Program-made: the position numbers and the translations under genes
In this document: piece after piece, positions 37,271 to 50,369 of the stretch
Numbering within the stretch: position 1 is the first letter of the stretch
Layout: every line of letters starts with the position of its first letter
Assembly: GCA_021442155.1 (NCBI GenBank)
Contig: CM038214.1
Coordinates: 26,970,450 to 27,034,449 of the forward strand
Origin: Cymbidium sinense
Taxonomy: Eukaryota; Streptophyta; Magnoliopsida; Asparagales; Orchidaceae
Direction of reading: 5' to 3'
DNA: 64,000 nucleotides
Notes under the pieces: generated by a model
Told to the model about the DNA's origin: nothing
The model's input: only the letters and a program-made list of their open reading frames with translations
Databases searched by the model: none

Positions 37271-40200
37271 CAAACCCAACTTAACCCTTTTGACTTGAAA
37301 TGTTCATGAACCAAAACCCATTTGAACTCAAGATTGTAATTGAGTTTATATATCAATCCCAAATCCATATATAAACTCAACTAAATCAAACTCAACCCAA
37401 AATCAAACCAACTAAACCCAATTGGTCCACTTAACCCAAAGTGGCCAATTTGACCTATTTGAGCCAAGTTCTAATCCTACCCAAATTGAATTTAACCAAG
37501 CCCATCAAAACCTCCCATCATGATTGTTGATCACCCTAGTTGATCAATTATCACAAATTGGTCAAACCAAGTCAACTTGGTCATTTTACCAAGTCAACCC
37601 CTAACCCATATGAACCCAAACTAGCTAAATTGCAACCTAAGCCAAATCCTTTGAAACCAATGATTCATACCAAATCAAAATCAATATTTGAATATGACTT
37701 GACCTTCAATTGAGTCAAACCAAACCCAATTGGCCCTCTGGAAGTTGACCCAAATTGACCTAAAAGATAAAATTGGGTCAAATGATATAAACCAAATTGA
37801 TTGCAACTAATGGCTCAAGTTCATTCGAAATTGATTATTAAACTTGACCAAAGCCATGATTGGACCCAATTGAAACCAATTGACCTACTTAGCCCAAATT
37901 GACCTAAAGGTTAAAGTTGGCCTAAATCAAAACCAAATCCAAATTAATTGAAACCAAAGCCTACAATCATCTTCAATTGGTCAACTAAACCCAAACCAAC
38001 ACCCAACCCAAGATAATTTGGCCAATTTAGTCAAATTGGTCAACTTAACCCATTTGACCCAAATGAATTCTAATGAGCTAAAATTAAATCTAAGCCAAAC
38101 TAAACTAAACCAATTGAACCAAAACATTCCAAATGATCATATGAACTTGACTTAACCTTGGTTTGACCCAATTTGACCAATTGTGACCCAACCTAACCCA
38201 ATTTGACCTAAATGAGTCAAATTAAGCCAAACCTAACCAAATCAACTCCAATTGACTTGAAATTTGGGCTAACCCACTTTGGCTCATTTCAAATCTGCCC
38301 AAATCAAATCCAATGATAAATGATCATTCTACCCTTAGGTCAAGGGCATCACATGAGAAATCACCTATGTGGTCATTTCCAATCCTTGGACACTTGGTAC
38401 TCTCCCAATCATCCTCCTAGGCACTGGACAGCCAACCTGACCTGGGGTGGTTGGGTCGCCATGACCCATGGGAGGTAAAATCACCTCACCCTACACATTA
38501 GAGCATTTGACACCCATAGGACACCCATGATTCCTTTTTGGAAGCCACCTCCGCACCTTCAACCAACCAAGCTGAGCCAACTCACCTCCTCCCTGCCACC
38601 CATGACTCTCTGAGATGGCTAGATGACCACTAAAAGCCAAACATGATCCCACCATCTGATCAAGATGAGTGGGGGTATACACCCCCTCGTTTCCACTCAA
38701 ACACACACAAAAATCATTCCTCATAACCCAAACTACTCAAGATGAACTACTAGAGCCATTCCCTAAGCTCCCAAGCTCATTCCTCATCAAAAATGCCATT
38801 CGCCCATCCCAAAATAGACACTCATTTCCAACCTAACTTTTCCATTTCTTTATCAAACTCAAATTAACTTTGCACACACCTTCCCTAGGCCTTGTCAAGT
38901 AAGAATAAATCATCTCCTAAGCTTCATGAGCACCGGAGGTGGGACTTCGATGAAAGTCAAGCTCTAAATCATTGGTTCATGGCCTTTTAAGTGAACATCG
39001 AGGAATTGATCCAATATGGTCATTCCATCTCCACTATTTGAAGCTTCCTCAATTATTTGACATGGTCTTGAGTTCGAGGTATGCTTCCAAAATTGATTTA
39101 GGAAAACATGGGTTGGAGCTTTTGAAGAAAACTTGCATCTCGTGTGATCTTGACCATTGATCCTCCGATTGATGTCATGAAAGTGTGGATCCTTTGAGTT
39201 GATCCAAGCTCGTAACCCTGATCATGTGAGCAATGGTGGACAGACTCCATTCTCCCACACTCATGTGACATTAGATCACACATTATCTATTCTGCTTGAT
39301 CGGAAATGGATTAGATCAGATTGATCCGATCTAATTAGCTTATGGGATTAATTGTAGCCATCATCATAAATGAAATGAAGAAAGCATCCACCGCCATCAA
39401 GGTGTAGTCGATAAGTTTTAAGTAGCCAATTTGGTGCCATGGAAAGTGCCATTAGTGGCATATGGCACCAGGATTAGGCTTTAATTAGTTTAATTAATCT
39501 TTTCTAATGGATAAAACTTCTAAAAAATTATAGAAAATAAAAAATATAAATAAATACTCATTTTAAAGGTATTTCAGAGGAGAATTAATTAAAAATAATC
39601 TTAACTAATTTTGAATAGTAAAAGGTTTAATTAATTTAATTTTATTAGCTTAATTACTTAAGCAATTAATCCCAAATTTTGTGGAAAATTTATGGGATGA
39701 CCTCTGCCCATGATTTTCTTGGGATTTATTGCTCACTTAATTAGAAAATTGACTAATTAAACCTTAACTACTCTTTTAAGTTAATTAATCATTATTAATC
39801 CCATGAATAGTAATAAATTGGTTAATTAAGTTTATTAATCATTGTTCAGTAAGTGAAGTAAGGAATGGTTGGGACCCCTTTCCTAAATTCATTTCACCCT
39901 TTTTTAAAATGAAATTAATTAAGATTTAAATAATTAAAATCACTTAATCAAATTGAAATCATAATCATCACCTTAATTAATTAAATCATGGGGTAGATCT
40001 TTAGTATTTAATAACTTATAAGAGTTTAATGAAATTATGGTTAGTCCACATGTGTGGAAAACCATAAGAGTAATTAATAAAGTCCCTTAATCTAATTAAC
40101 TATTAATCATGAGCCAATTGTATTAGCCTCTTTTATTTCCTAGATCATTGCAAGTTTATTTTCCATGCATATCATTTGGCTCATAATTATTTAGTTAATT

Positions 40201-40769
40201 ACTTTAAGGTGACATAGTAATGGTAATTAATTCATCTAATTAAGGTTCAACTTAATTAACCCATAAAATAACTTAATTACATTTCCTTAAATTAAATCAA
40301 ATCACTAATGGGAATGGGTTTAAAATAGAAACAAGTGATGATTTCTCTTCTCTTTAAATCAAATCAAATCCAAAACTTAATTAATAAAGAAGCTTTGGTT
40401 TACTTTAAATAATCTTATTTGATTTGATTGTCCTTAAGAACTAGTTTGATGAATGAATCACATGCTTATATTTGATTGTCCTCTTCCAATCATGTTAAAT
40501 TTGGTATGTCATTTGAATTCATGCATCCATCTTTTAAAATCAAGTAAAATAAAATTGATTTCCTTTATGTAAGCTTGCATGTGTTGATTTAATTTAATAT
40601 ATGCATGGCTATTATCACTATTAAATCCAAATGTATTTTTGAAAAGCTTATAAATGAATAATAATGTGTTATGATGCTAGTTATAAATACATAAGAAAAG
40701 CTTGTGCTTATAGCTTAAGTGTATGAATGTGAGTTCTTTTTCCTCTATTCAATTGTTGATTTATATAAG

Positions 40770-41116
40770 ATTGAATGGTAATGGGTATATTTGGACATCC
40801 TGAACACGAGGCTTTAGCTAGCCCCAAGGAGGCCATTTGATTACCTCACTTCTATGGTTTAACAATGGCATACCATTTGATTTCATTCTTATGTATTTCA
40901 ACATTAGAATTTGATAGAGCTTTAATTCATATATATAAATGATTCAATAAAAAAAATATACAATCTTTGCATGATTTTCTTTCCTCATTTATGTATACAT
41001 CCATGTGTGTCCAAGAAAAGCAAGTATATAGTCTATAAATCTGAATACAAGGCTTTAGTTAGCCCCAAGGAGGTCATTTGATTACCTCACTTCCTCGGTT
41101 TAACAATGACACATAC

Positions 41117-41170
<54 letters not shown>

Positions 41171-41480
41171 TATGTGATTACTAAATAAATCCCATTTTAC
41201 ATTAAAATTGCATGCATCCATAATTAACTAAGTGGTTGAATTAATTAGCCATATGATTTGGAGCTTACTTCCTATGTTCATGTATACAATTTACATATGT
41301 TTGAATGCAAATGGGTATATAGCATGGACATCTTGATTATATGATGCTTTAGCTAGCTCCAAGGAGGTCATTTGATTACCTCACTTCCCTGGTTTAACAA
41401 TGGCACATGCCTATTTAATTTTATTCTTATTTCTTTTTGGCATAAGAATTTGGATAAACATTTAAATTAATATGTTTAAA
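40770..41480. repeat. Triplicate repeat of about 250-300 bp in the nested insertion
   Basis: Three imperfect direct units whose best-kept core (GGCTTTAGCTAGCCCCAAGG, then CATTTGATTACCTCACTTC, then GGTTTAACAATGGCA) lies at 40809-40870, 41050-41110 and 41345-41405. The flanking pieces GGGTATAT and GATTCAATMAAA repeat with them. A (TA)n tract at 41120-41173 lies in the second unit. Confidence 0.8.
41120..41173. repeat. (TA)n microsatellite in the nested insertion
   Basis: About 27 TA units with one TG interruption. Confidence 0.95.
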
Positions 41481-43840
41481 TAATTCAATCAAATAAAATA
41501 TAAATTCTAAACATACACATACATTCATCATTTAAGTGTGCTAAAATATGTTGCATGTATAGATACACTTAGATTAAATCATATGCATGTTACATGGGAT
41601 GGAAAGGAATGATTTAATATATGTCATGTGGTAGTAATTCAATTAAATTAATCTTAAAATGCCTTTCATTTTGAATAGGATTATTTAAAGTGAACCTAAA
41701 CTTTGGATTAATTAATTCATTTAATAAGCCATTCACTAAAGAGAACAAAATCAAATTAATATACTTTAGAAAGTGACTTAAGGTATGGATGAAAGAGGAT
41801 AATCCTCTTTTTTTCTCTCTTTATAACACTTAGTTGATAAGTGTAATCAAATGAAAACAAAAGGAAAACACAAATTAAAATTCTCAAATCAATTAAACTA
41901 CTTCAAGTGAAATCAACCTTTCATGTTAAATTGAATCCTTCTACACTTAGAAAATACAACACTAATGCAAAGGCTTAGCACATAAGCCTTAATACACATT
42001 ATTAGAATTAAGTCACCACTTCTAGCTCTAAGTTAGATGTGTATGTTGTGATGTATATTTTGTTTTATGATGTATTATTTTAGATTGATGTTAGGTGTAT
42101 GCTTGTAGACTGATGATAGTCAATATTAGCCTAATCATGTTTTCTAGGGGATTATGCTTAAGGGATGCTTAAAAATAAATGTGAATTCTCTTTGCAAGTT
42201 GCTTAAATCCTTAAGCATAATCCAAGTTAGAATAAGTATTTAGTTACCTATGTAGGTGCTAAGTCCAAATTATAAATACAACGCTTTGGGATTATATGTA
42301 TATTTAGCTAACCTCTATTTTATAGTTAGATTTATTTTTTTCCCATAAATGTAATTTTGCAATAGGAATTAGGATTAGTGCTATGAGGGATTAGGATGAG
42401 CAAGTAAAGGCTTTATGGGTGCCATGTGATGTAAAGCACCATCCAAATTAAAGAAGGATCCAAATCAGAAATGGAGATATGAAGAAAGAAGACCCTCATA
42501 GATTTAATACAATTATAATTATTCTTTCATATTCTAGGTTGAATAAGGGTAGAGCTTGGCTACCCATTTTTTCTCCCTTCGGGTTGTATGGAAGTAACTG
42601 ACCAGACTGATCTTTTATTCTTTTACAATATTTTATATAATTGTTTGATCTTTTGTTTACATTGTGCATTAGGACGCATGCTTTTCATAGTTTTTTAAAT
42701 GATTGATGCTTTAATGTGTGGCTTGGATACATTAGCTCTTAGGATAAAAATAACTTTTCTACCCAACTAATCTCATAACTAAATTTTAAACAACTCATAA
42801 CCTCATCATAAAGCCTAAGACATAAATAAGATAATTAAAAGAATTAGCAACCCCTTAGTTGTATGGTTGTATGTTTCACATCATGCATGCATATTCTTTC
42901 TCTTGAACATGAAGAATCTCCATTTTGCAGATAAAGGAATGCTTGACCGTGAGGGCATCCCTTGTATGGTGGAGAACACCTTCTAACTGATTTGATCCAT
43001 AACCTATTTTATCATGCATTTAAGCATAAGAAATCCTAAAGCTCTATCAAAATGATGTCTAAAATGAAATAAAATTTGAAAAGATTTTGCATCTATAGAT
43101 TAATATGCTCATACCACTCATGCTCTAGTCTCTTAGGAGGACTTTAGTCTCTTTCTAATTAAATAACTACCCTAGCTATCTTGCAATTCATAAGATAGAC
43201 TACATTTTAAAATATAGAGGAGTTATCTGCCCACTGTGTTATAAGAAGTCGACAATTTATTCTCTTGTGAGGTAAACCCTTATGTCCACCCATCGCTTAG
43301 ATTTAGGTCATGCTTTAGCTCATACTAAAGCCCTAGATTTAGGATCCAAGGTAGCTATTTCCTTGGGCTATGAGCATAAATCCTCACCTTTAGGCATTCC
43401 CACAACCTTATGTTGGTGGATTATAAGCACTAGTAATCTAATTAAATTTCAACTCAAAACATATAAATCTCTTCAAGTTCAAAATTATAAGCCTAATCAT
43501 AGGATAAATTGGAATGCTCACTAGGCTTTCTAGTATCATGAGTATTTATTACTTATTTCATTTGGATTCCAAAAGTAAGTCTTCTCCTTGAACTTTCCCA
43601 ATTGATTTTCCAAATACAACCAATCCTTTGATAGTCTAACCAAAATCTTGGATGATAATTGTCTACTTTAATCGAGAGTATTTTAAGAAATTTCATGCCT
43701 TAGAGTCTTTATTACATGATTAAGTCTATAGGGTGATGCCTCTATCTTTGAAATAGTACATCATACCTCAATCAATGAAGCACCTCAAAAAAGTACCATG
43801 ATCTGGTGTCCCTACATCCAAAAAATAAACACCACAAGGC

Positions 43841-44142
43841 TCTCTCACCTTGTTCATTGAATCCTCTCAACATCATCCTTTCTTTTGGAGTTTGGAGATG
43901 TCGATCCTCAAGTAGGCAAGGGGTTAGACTCATAATACTGTGATACACTTGGGTCAACCATAACTCGATAGCTGACCGCCAACATCCACTATAATGTAGG
44001 TGGGTGCTGTGGTCCCCATGAGTGTCTTCATTGAATGTAACTCTAAGATGTCCTTCGAGTGGCATGCCTTCTCTTTAGTAGTGGTCCACTGAGCTAAGCA
44101 TGTCTCTAGATCAAGTAAGGCCTTGATTAGAGATTCCTTCAT
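43841..44142 (-). pseudogene. pol: Gypsy aspartic protease, N-terminal half (copy A)
   Basis: On minus the reading shifts between frames but follows the protease pattern: Y-R-V-M-V-D-P-S-V-S at the expected active-site position (normally D-T/S-G, so the catalytic triplet is lost), then L-R-I-D-I-S-K-L-Q-K, then M-M-L-R-G-F-N-E-Q-G-E-R-A. It stops at 43841 where the nested element entered. Overlapping open frames at 43772-44065 and 43954-44142 are pieces of it; the first also runs into the insertion. Confidence 0.75.
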
Positions 44143-44984
44143 CTCTTTGGATAAGACAAGTCAGATATGCTTAACTTAGGAAACTTTCTAAGGTGAGCTA
44201 GACATTGTAATCAACTCTAGCTTGGTCCTCCACAAGCATATCCATGGGTGGAGCATCCTATGGAGGGGCTATCGCTCACTAAACCAATGACTTACTTACC
44301 CTTATCCCGAGCTACCTAGAGGTAGAACTTTGCCACTTGACTTAGTGACTTGGAATGATGAGCTTGTGGAAAGTTTACTTTCATCGCATACCTACAACTT
44401 CTCCTATGGGATCCTGAGAGTTAGTTTTCTCCAAGTTAATCTCACGAGGTGAACCTGATTGATTCAGAGAAGGATCATCCCACTCTGAATCAAAAAGTAA
44501 ATGATCGAAACTACTAGAGCTATTATTTTTATTTAGACTCAAAGATTTTGATTAGAATAAAATCAAGAGTATCAGAAGTAGACAATATATTAGTAAAATT
44601 AGCTTTCTTCATTAATTTTTTTAGGTGGAGGTACATGATAGAAATCAAGTAATATAAGCAGAGTAAGAGATTTAGTGCCCTTATCCTCAGATATAACCCT
44701 CCTACTGCTAACAGAAGAGGTGGTAGCTATAATGGTGGAGGGAGTACTAGACTCGGATGGTGGCTATGCTCGACTATCCCAAAAAGTATAGTCATTGGCT
44801 ATCACCTCGAAGTTATCCTTGCATAGCAAACCTTCCTTGGTGTTGGAGGTTTGAGCTACTTCAGAACCTACAAGGAAAGCTTCTTGATCTTAGAAATGAT
44901 CTTCTTAGAGGTTTGGAATAGGAGATATAAACCTTCTTTGGTCTTAAGAAGATCAAGTATCCCCAAGGATTACTCTAACTGGAT
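44143..44984 (-). pseudogene. Decayed gag-protease spacer (copy A)
   Basis: Lies between the gag zinc-knuckle remnant and protease. It has many stops in all minus frames and nothing I can assign with confidence; it is listed because its position shows it belongs to the element. Confidence 0.5.
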
Positions 44985-45868
44985 GGTTGTTCTAATAAGT
45001 ATTCCTTAGGGATAACTATGGCTCTCAACTTGTAGTGCTCAAGCTAGTCCTTAAAAGTGATACAATCCTCTAAGACATGGCCTAACATGTGTGGTTGGGG
45101 CAATAGCTAGATCATCGCCTACCCACTTCCCCTCTAGGCTCTAAACCGAAAAGTCTTTTAAGAGATTCTTAAAGAATTTTTCTAACTACCTCCCTCTTGA
45201 ATGAATATGGCTTATTCAATCTATCGACAAGAGTAGGTGGAAAGTAGCTACCTAATGATGGATGAATACCACTGGGTAGGTACCGGTGGTGGAAATGGTC
45301 ATGTGGCGGCGGGGCATATGATGAGGTGGTGGAAGAGGAGGTGGCAAAGGAGGTTGAGCTCGTAGTCTCATAATCAACTCTACGGCCGCTTCCTCCCACC
45401 AACACAACTTTCCCTAGCTTCTTCTCAAACACCTTCTGCTTGGGCAGATTGGGTCGAAACAACCGTTTGGCTTCCTATTATTGGCTAGCCGCCTTGTTGA
45501 TTAATTTCTCAAATGTTTTTTCCAATAAAGCCCTTAAGAATTAAGGCGACTGGGCCATGGATATTCTGAGAAGTCAATGCATTTCTTTGCTCAGCTGTAC
45601 CACATGAGATGTAATCAACAAGGACTCATGAGTTTCTATTTCTCCATAATGAGGTCCCACATGACTCTAGAGCTCCAACAAACCTTTGATGAAGAGGTGC
45701 TCCAACTTAGCAAAAGTATTCACCAAAACCATTGGACAGGCATACCAATCAAATGCAACACGATGCTAATGAAAAGGGAAGAGGAGTTCTGTCACCAATG
45801 TCACATCACTCTAAAGTGTGCAATGTTATCATGTTCCGCCATCAAAGATCTGAAGATGGTGGCACAAA
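44985..45868 (-). pseudogene. gag: Gypsy gag remnant (copy A)
   Basis: On minus from the right: a capsid-like piece (F-D-W-Y-A-C-P then T-F-A-K-L-E-H-L-F-I-K-G at about 45690-45760), the open frame 45169-45462 rich in Ser, Thr and Pro with a P-P-P-H-D-H-F-H-H segment, then a damaged zinc-knuckle region H-M-L-G-H-V-L-E-D-C-I-T-F-K near 45000-45100. The matrix end and 5' leader are missing, because the element breaks into telomere-like repeat at about 45868. Gag would form the virus-like particle that packages element RNA. The plus-strand frame at 45577-45879 is a shadow. Confidence 0.75.
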
Positions 45869-48800
45869 ACCCTAAATAAAATAAAAAACTAAACAAACAT
45901 AAAAATAAAACCTAAAAATTAATAAAAAATAAAACATAAACCCTAAACTAAAATAAAACCTAAACCTACAATAAATAAAATAAAATAAACATAAACCTAA
46001 ACTAAAATAAACTAAACTAAAATAAATAAAAATAAAACCTAAACCTAAAATAAAAAAAAAGTAAACATATTGCCAAACTAAAATAAATAAAATGAAAACG
46101 TAAACCTAAAATAAATAAAACCTAAACCTAAACTTAAAATAAATTAAACCTAAACCCTAAACTAAATAAAATAAAATAAACTAAAAATAAACCTAAACCT
46201 AAACTAAAATAAACCTAAAAATAAACCTTAAATAAAAAAACCTAAACCTAAAAAAAAAATAAAAAAAAACCTAAACATATACCTAAAATAAAAAATAAAC
46301 CTAAACCTAAAAAATAAAATAAAATAAAACTAAACTAAAACTAGACATAAACCTAAACCTAAAAAATAAACTAAAATAAAAAACCTAAACTAAAATAAAT
46401 AAACTAAACTAAAAAAATAAATAAAAAATAAAAAAAATAAATAAACTAAAAAAATAAATAAACTAAATAAATAAACTATATAAACTAAACCTAGACTTTA
46501 ATTTAAAAAAAAAAAACCCTAAACTATAAAACTAACCCTAAACTAAACCATAAACCTACAACCCTAAACCTAAACCCTAAAACCCTAAACCTCACTAACC
46601 CTAAAGCCTAAAACCCTAAACTAACCTTAAACCCTAAACCCTAAAAACCCTTAACCCTAAACCCTAAACTCTAAACTAACCCTAAACCCTAAGCAAACCA
46701 TAAACCCTAAAAACCCTAAACCCTAAATCTTAAACACTAAACTCTAAACCTAAACACTAAACCCTAACCCTAAACCCTAAGTTATAAAACCCTAAACCCT
46801 AAAACCCTAAACCCTAAAAAACCCTAAACCAAAACCCTAAACCTAAACCCTAACTAAAAAACCTAAAAACTTAAACCTAAACTACATAAAACCTAAAAAT
46901 AAAATAACTAAAAACCTTAACATAAATAAAATAAAATAATAAAATAAAATAAAAACTTAAACTAAAACCTAAACCTAAAAATAAAATAAATTAAACTAAT
47001 AAAAATAAACTAAATAAAATAAATAAAAATATAAACTAAACTAAAAAAATAAAATAAACCTAAGAATAAAAAACCTAAATAAAATAAAAACTAAATGTAA
47101 AAAATAAAATAAAATAAACCTAAAATAAAATAAAATAAAAACTAAAAAAACCTAAACCTAAAAAATAAACCTAAAAATAAAACCTAAGAAGAAATAAAAA
47201 ATAAAACCCAAACCTTGAACTAAAAATGAAACCTAAAATAAAAATAAAATAAACAAAATAAACCTAAACCTAAAATAAAATAAACTAAAATAAATGAAAC
47301 TAAAACCTAAACCTAAGATAAACTAAACCCTAAACTAAATAAAATAAAATAAACTAAAAATAAACCTAAACCTAAACTAAAAAAATAAACCTAAAATAAA
47401 AACCTAAATCCTAAACCCTAAACCCTAAACCCTAAAAAGCTAAAAACCTAAACCTAAACCTAAACTAAATAAAACCTAAAAAAATAAATAAATAAGTAAA
47501 CTTAAAAGAAAATTAACATAAACTAAAACCTAAACTTAGAACAAAAATAAAATAAAATAAAAAAATTGAACTAAAATAAAATAAGTAAAACCTAAACTAA
47601 ACTAAATAAATAAAAAAAACAAATAAAATAAAAACTAAACCTAAAATATAAATAAAATAAACCTAAAATAAAATAAAATTAATACCTAAACCTAAAAGTA
47701 AAACCTAAAAATAAATAAAAAATAAAACCTGAACCCTAAACTAAAAAAAAAACTAAAACTTAAATCAAAACTAAGATAAACTAAACTAAAATAAATAAAA
47801 CCTAAACCTAAACCTAAAATAAACTGAACCTAAACCTAAATCAAAACTAAATAAAATAAAATAAAGTAAAAATAAACCTAAACCAAAATTGAAAAATAAT
47901 ACCTTTAAATAAGCCTAAAACCTCAACCTAAGAAAATAAAATAAAAACCTAAACTTAAACCTAAAAATAAAATATAAAACCTAAACCTAAAAGATAAAAT
48001 GAAAATAGAACTAAAATAACAAATAAACCTAAAACTAAACCTAAACATAAAAAATATACTAAAATAAATAAACTTAAAATAAATTAACTAAACTAAAAAA
48101 ATAATAATAAACCTAAATAATAAATTAAAAAAAAATTAACTAAAATAAATAAAGTAAATAAACCTAAACCTACTAGTATACTTAATTTAATAAAAATGAC
48201 AAATTAAAAAATTAAAAAAATAAATAATACCTTAAACCCTAAACTTATAACCATAAACCCTAAACCCAAAACCCTAAATCATAAAACCCTAAACCTAAAC
48301 CAAAAATCCCAAAACTCTAATCCCTAAAATCTATAACCATAAACGCTAAACAGTAAACCCCAAACCCAAAAGACTAAACCCTAAACCCTAAACCCTAAAC
48401 CCTAAACCCTAAAAACCTAAAACCCAAACCTAAACTAAGTAAAATAAAATGAAAACCTAAATTAAAACCTAAACCTAAACCTAAACCTAAACGTTAACCC
48501 AAACCAAAACCTAAAAATATAATAAAATATAAAATATAAAATAAATTAAAATATAATAAATAAATACCTAAATTAAACTAAAAAAATAAAATAAACCTAA
48601 ATAAAATAAACCCTAAACCCTAAACCTTAAACCTACAACACTAAACCCTAAAAACTAAACTAAACCTCAAACCTTAAACCAAAGCCTAATCTAAACCTAA
48701 ACCCTAAACCCTAAACCCTAAACCTAAAACCTTAAACCCTAAACTAATCTCAAAAACTAAACCTAAACCTAAACACTATAAACCAAAGTAACTAAACCAA

Positions 48801-49981
48801 ACTAAAGTTTAAACCCTAAACTAAACCTAAACCTAACTAAACCTAAACCTAAACCAAAACTAAACCCTAAAACCCTAAACCAAACCCTAATCCTAAATCT
48901 AAAAAAAAAAACTTAAAATTAAACTAAATAAACCTAAAAAATAAAATAAATAAAACCTAAACCTAAATAAAGAAAATAAAATAAAATACAACCTAAATAA
49001 AACCTAAACCTAAATAAAATAAAATAAAAATATAAACTAGAATAAAATAAAGAAAAACCTAAACTAAACTAAAAAAATAAAATAAAAGTAAGAATAAAAA
49101 ACCTTCATAAAATAAAAACAAAAAAAAATAAAAATAAAATAAAATAAAAACTAAATAAAAACCTAAACAAAAAAAATAAACCTAATAATAAAACTAAAAA
49201 ATAAATACAAAATAAAACCTAAACCCTAAACTATAAAAAAAACCAAAACCTAAAATAAAAATAAAGTAAACAAAATAAAATAAACTTAAAATAAAACTTA
49301 AATAAACTAAACTAAAATACCAAAACCTAAACCTAAAATAAACTAAACCTAAACCTAAACATAAAGTAAATAAAGTAAAATAAACTAAAATAAACCTAAA
49401 CCTAAACTAAAAAATAAACCTAAAATAAACCTAAAATAAAAAACATAAACCAAACCTAAAAAAAAAAAGAACCTAAACCTTAACCTAGAAATAAAAAATA
49501 AAAGCTAAACCTAAAAAGATGAAAAATAAAAAGTCAACTAAAAAAATAAACCTAAACCTAAAAAAAATAAACAAAAATAAATAAACCTAAAATAAATTAA
49601 ATAAATTAAATAAAATTAGAAAATAAACCTAAATAAAAATAAAAAATAAAATAAAATAAAATAAATAAAAAATAATCTAAATAAACTTAAACCCACCGAT
49701 TTACTTAATTTTTTTAAAAAATCCTAAACCCTAAATCCTAAATCCTAAACACTAAACCCTAAAACTAACACTAAACCCTAAACCCTAAACCCTAAACCTA
49801 CAACCCTAAACCCTAAACCCTAAAAAACCCTACATCTTAAACCCTAAACTCTAAACCCTAAACCCTAACCCTAAACCCTAAACCCCAAGCCCTAAACCTA
49901 AACCTAAAGTAACTAAATAAATTAAAAAGTGAACCTAAACCCTAAAACATAATAAGCCTAAACCTGAACCTAAACCCTAAG
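45869..49981. repeat. Telomere-derived array between gypsy copy A and GR-RBP copy 11
   Basis: Degenerate block from 45869, hinge-like at about 46493, CCCTAAA at 46510-46860, degenerate (ordered block at about 46135 and 47312), hinge at about 48174, CCCTAAA at 48230-48410 and 48600-48910, degenerate (ordered block about 49336), hinge at about 49697, clean CCCTAAA at 49720-49890. No gene was seen. Confidence 0.85.
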
Positions 49982-50369
49982 AATGGGCAAAACCTTGACA
50001 TTAGGAACATCACCGTCAACCAAGCTCTATTTAGATCTGACGGTGGAGGTGAAGGTGGAGGAGGCAGTTATCATAGCGGTGCTGGGGGATCTAGAGGTGC
50101 TGATGAATATGGAGGTGGTGGTCGGAGTAGTGGTGGTTATGGAGGTGGGAGCAGCAATGGAGGATATAGCCACGGTGGTGGTGGAGGGAGAGACTGAGGA
50201 TGTGATGGTGGATCCCGCTACTCGAGATGCTGGGGTGATTATGATGGGAACTAGAGAAACTGAAGAATGACAAATCCAATTTACTACTTATGGAACTGTG
50301 TCTTTATAGTAGAGATGGTTCTAGTTATTTAAGGTTTTTGATTTGCTCTATGCGTGCTCATTTTTTATG
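49982..50369 (+). pseudogene. GR-RBP C-terminal fragment, copy 11 (3' end replaced)
   Basis: The frame is open from N-G-Q-N-L-D through the Gly-rich tail (G-G-G-E-G-G-G-G-S-Y-H-S-G) to R-D, then TGA, with a second stop TAG for Trp near the end. The 3' UTR follows the consensus as far as GCTCATTTTTTATG (about 50369) and then changes abruptly to unrelated sequence, instead of CTATGTCATCGCTTG and the A-rich end. Confidence 0.85.

Larger units (their letters stand above)
36462..43835. mobile_element. Nested insertion of about 7.4 kb, probable LTR-retroelement derivative
   Basis: Bounded by AAGGC on both sides (36457-36461 and 43836-43840). Taking it out rejoins the protease reading frame without loss, so both borders are exact. 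No pol domain is readable in any frame, and no pair of long terminal repeats was seen. Inside are an A/C-rich part with CCAAATTGACC words (36600-38300), a mixed part (38300-39450), a very AT-rich part (39450-42550), and a more complex end. It may be a non-autonomous large retrotransposon derivative or a giant solo LTR. The ends are CTATTG and CACCAC, not clean TG and CA. Open frames inside (for example 38491-38724 minus) show no family signature. Confidence 0.75.

Noticed and set aside
38491..38724. 77-residue minus-strand frame as a gene within the nested element
   Set aside because: No recognisable motif; surrounding frames are closed, and the stretch is ordinary non-coding element DNA.
40770..41480. 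CRISPR-like repeat array
   Set aside because: Only three diverged units of about 250-300 bases in plant DNA; no short identical repeats with regular spacers.
43282..43524. 80-residue plus-strand frame in the nested insertion
   Set aside because: No domain or start context; isolated in non-coding DNA.
36462..43835. A complete LTR retrotransposon with two LTRs in the nested insertion
   Set aside because: The two ends do not resemble each other and no internal long direct repeat of LTR type was seen; only short triplications.
45577..45879. 100-residue plus-strand frame next to the gag remnant
   Set aside because: The minus strand reads as gag over the same bases; the plus frame runs into telomere-like repeat.
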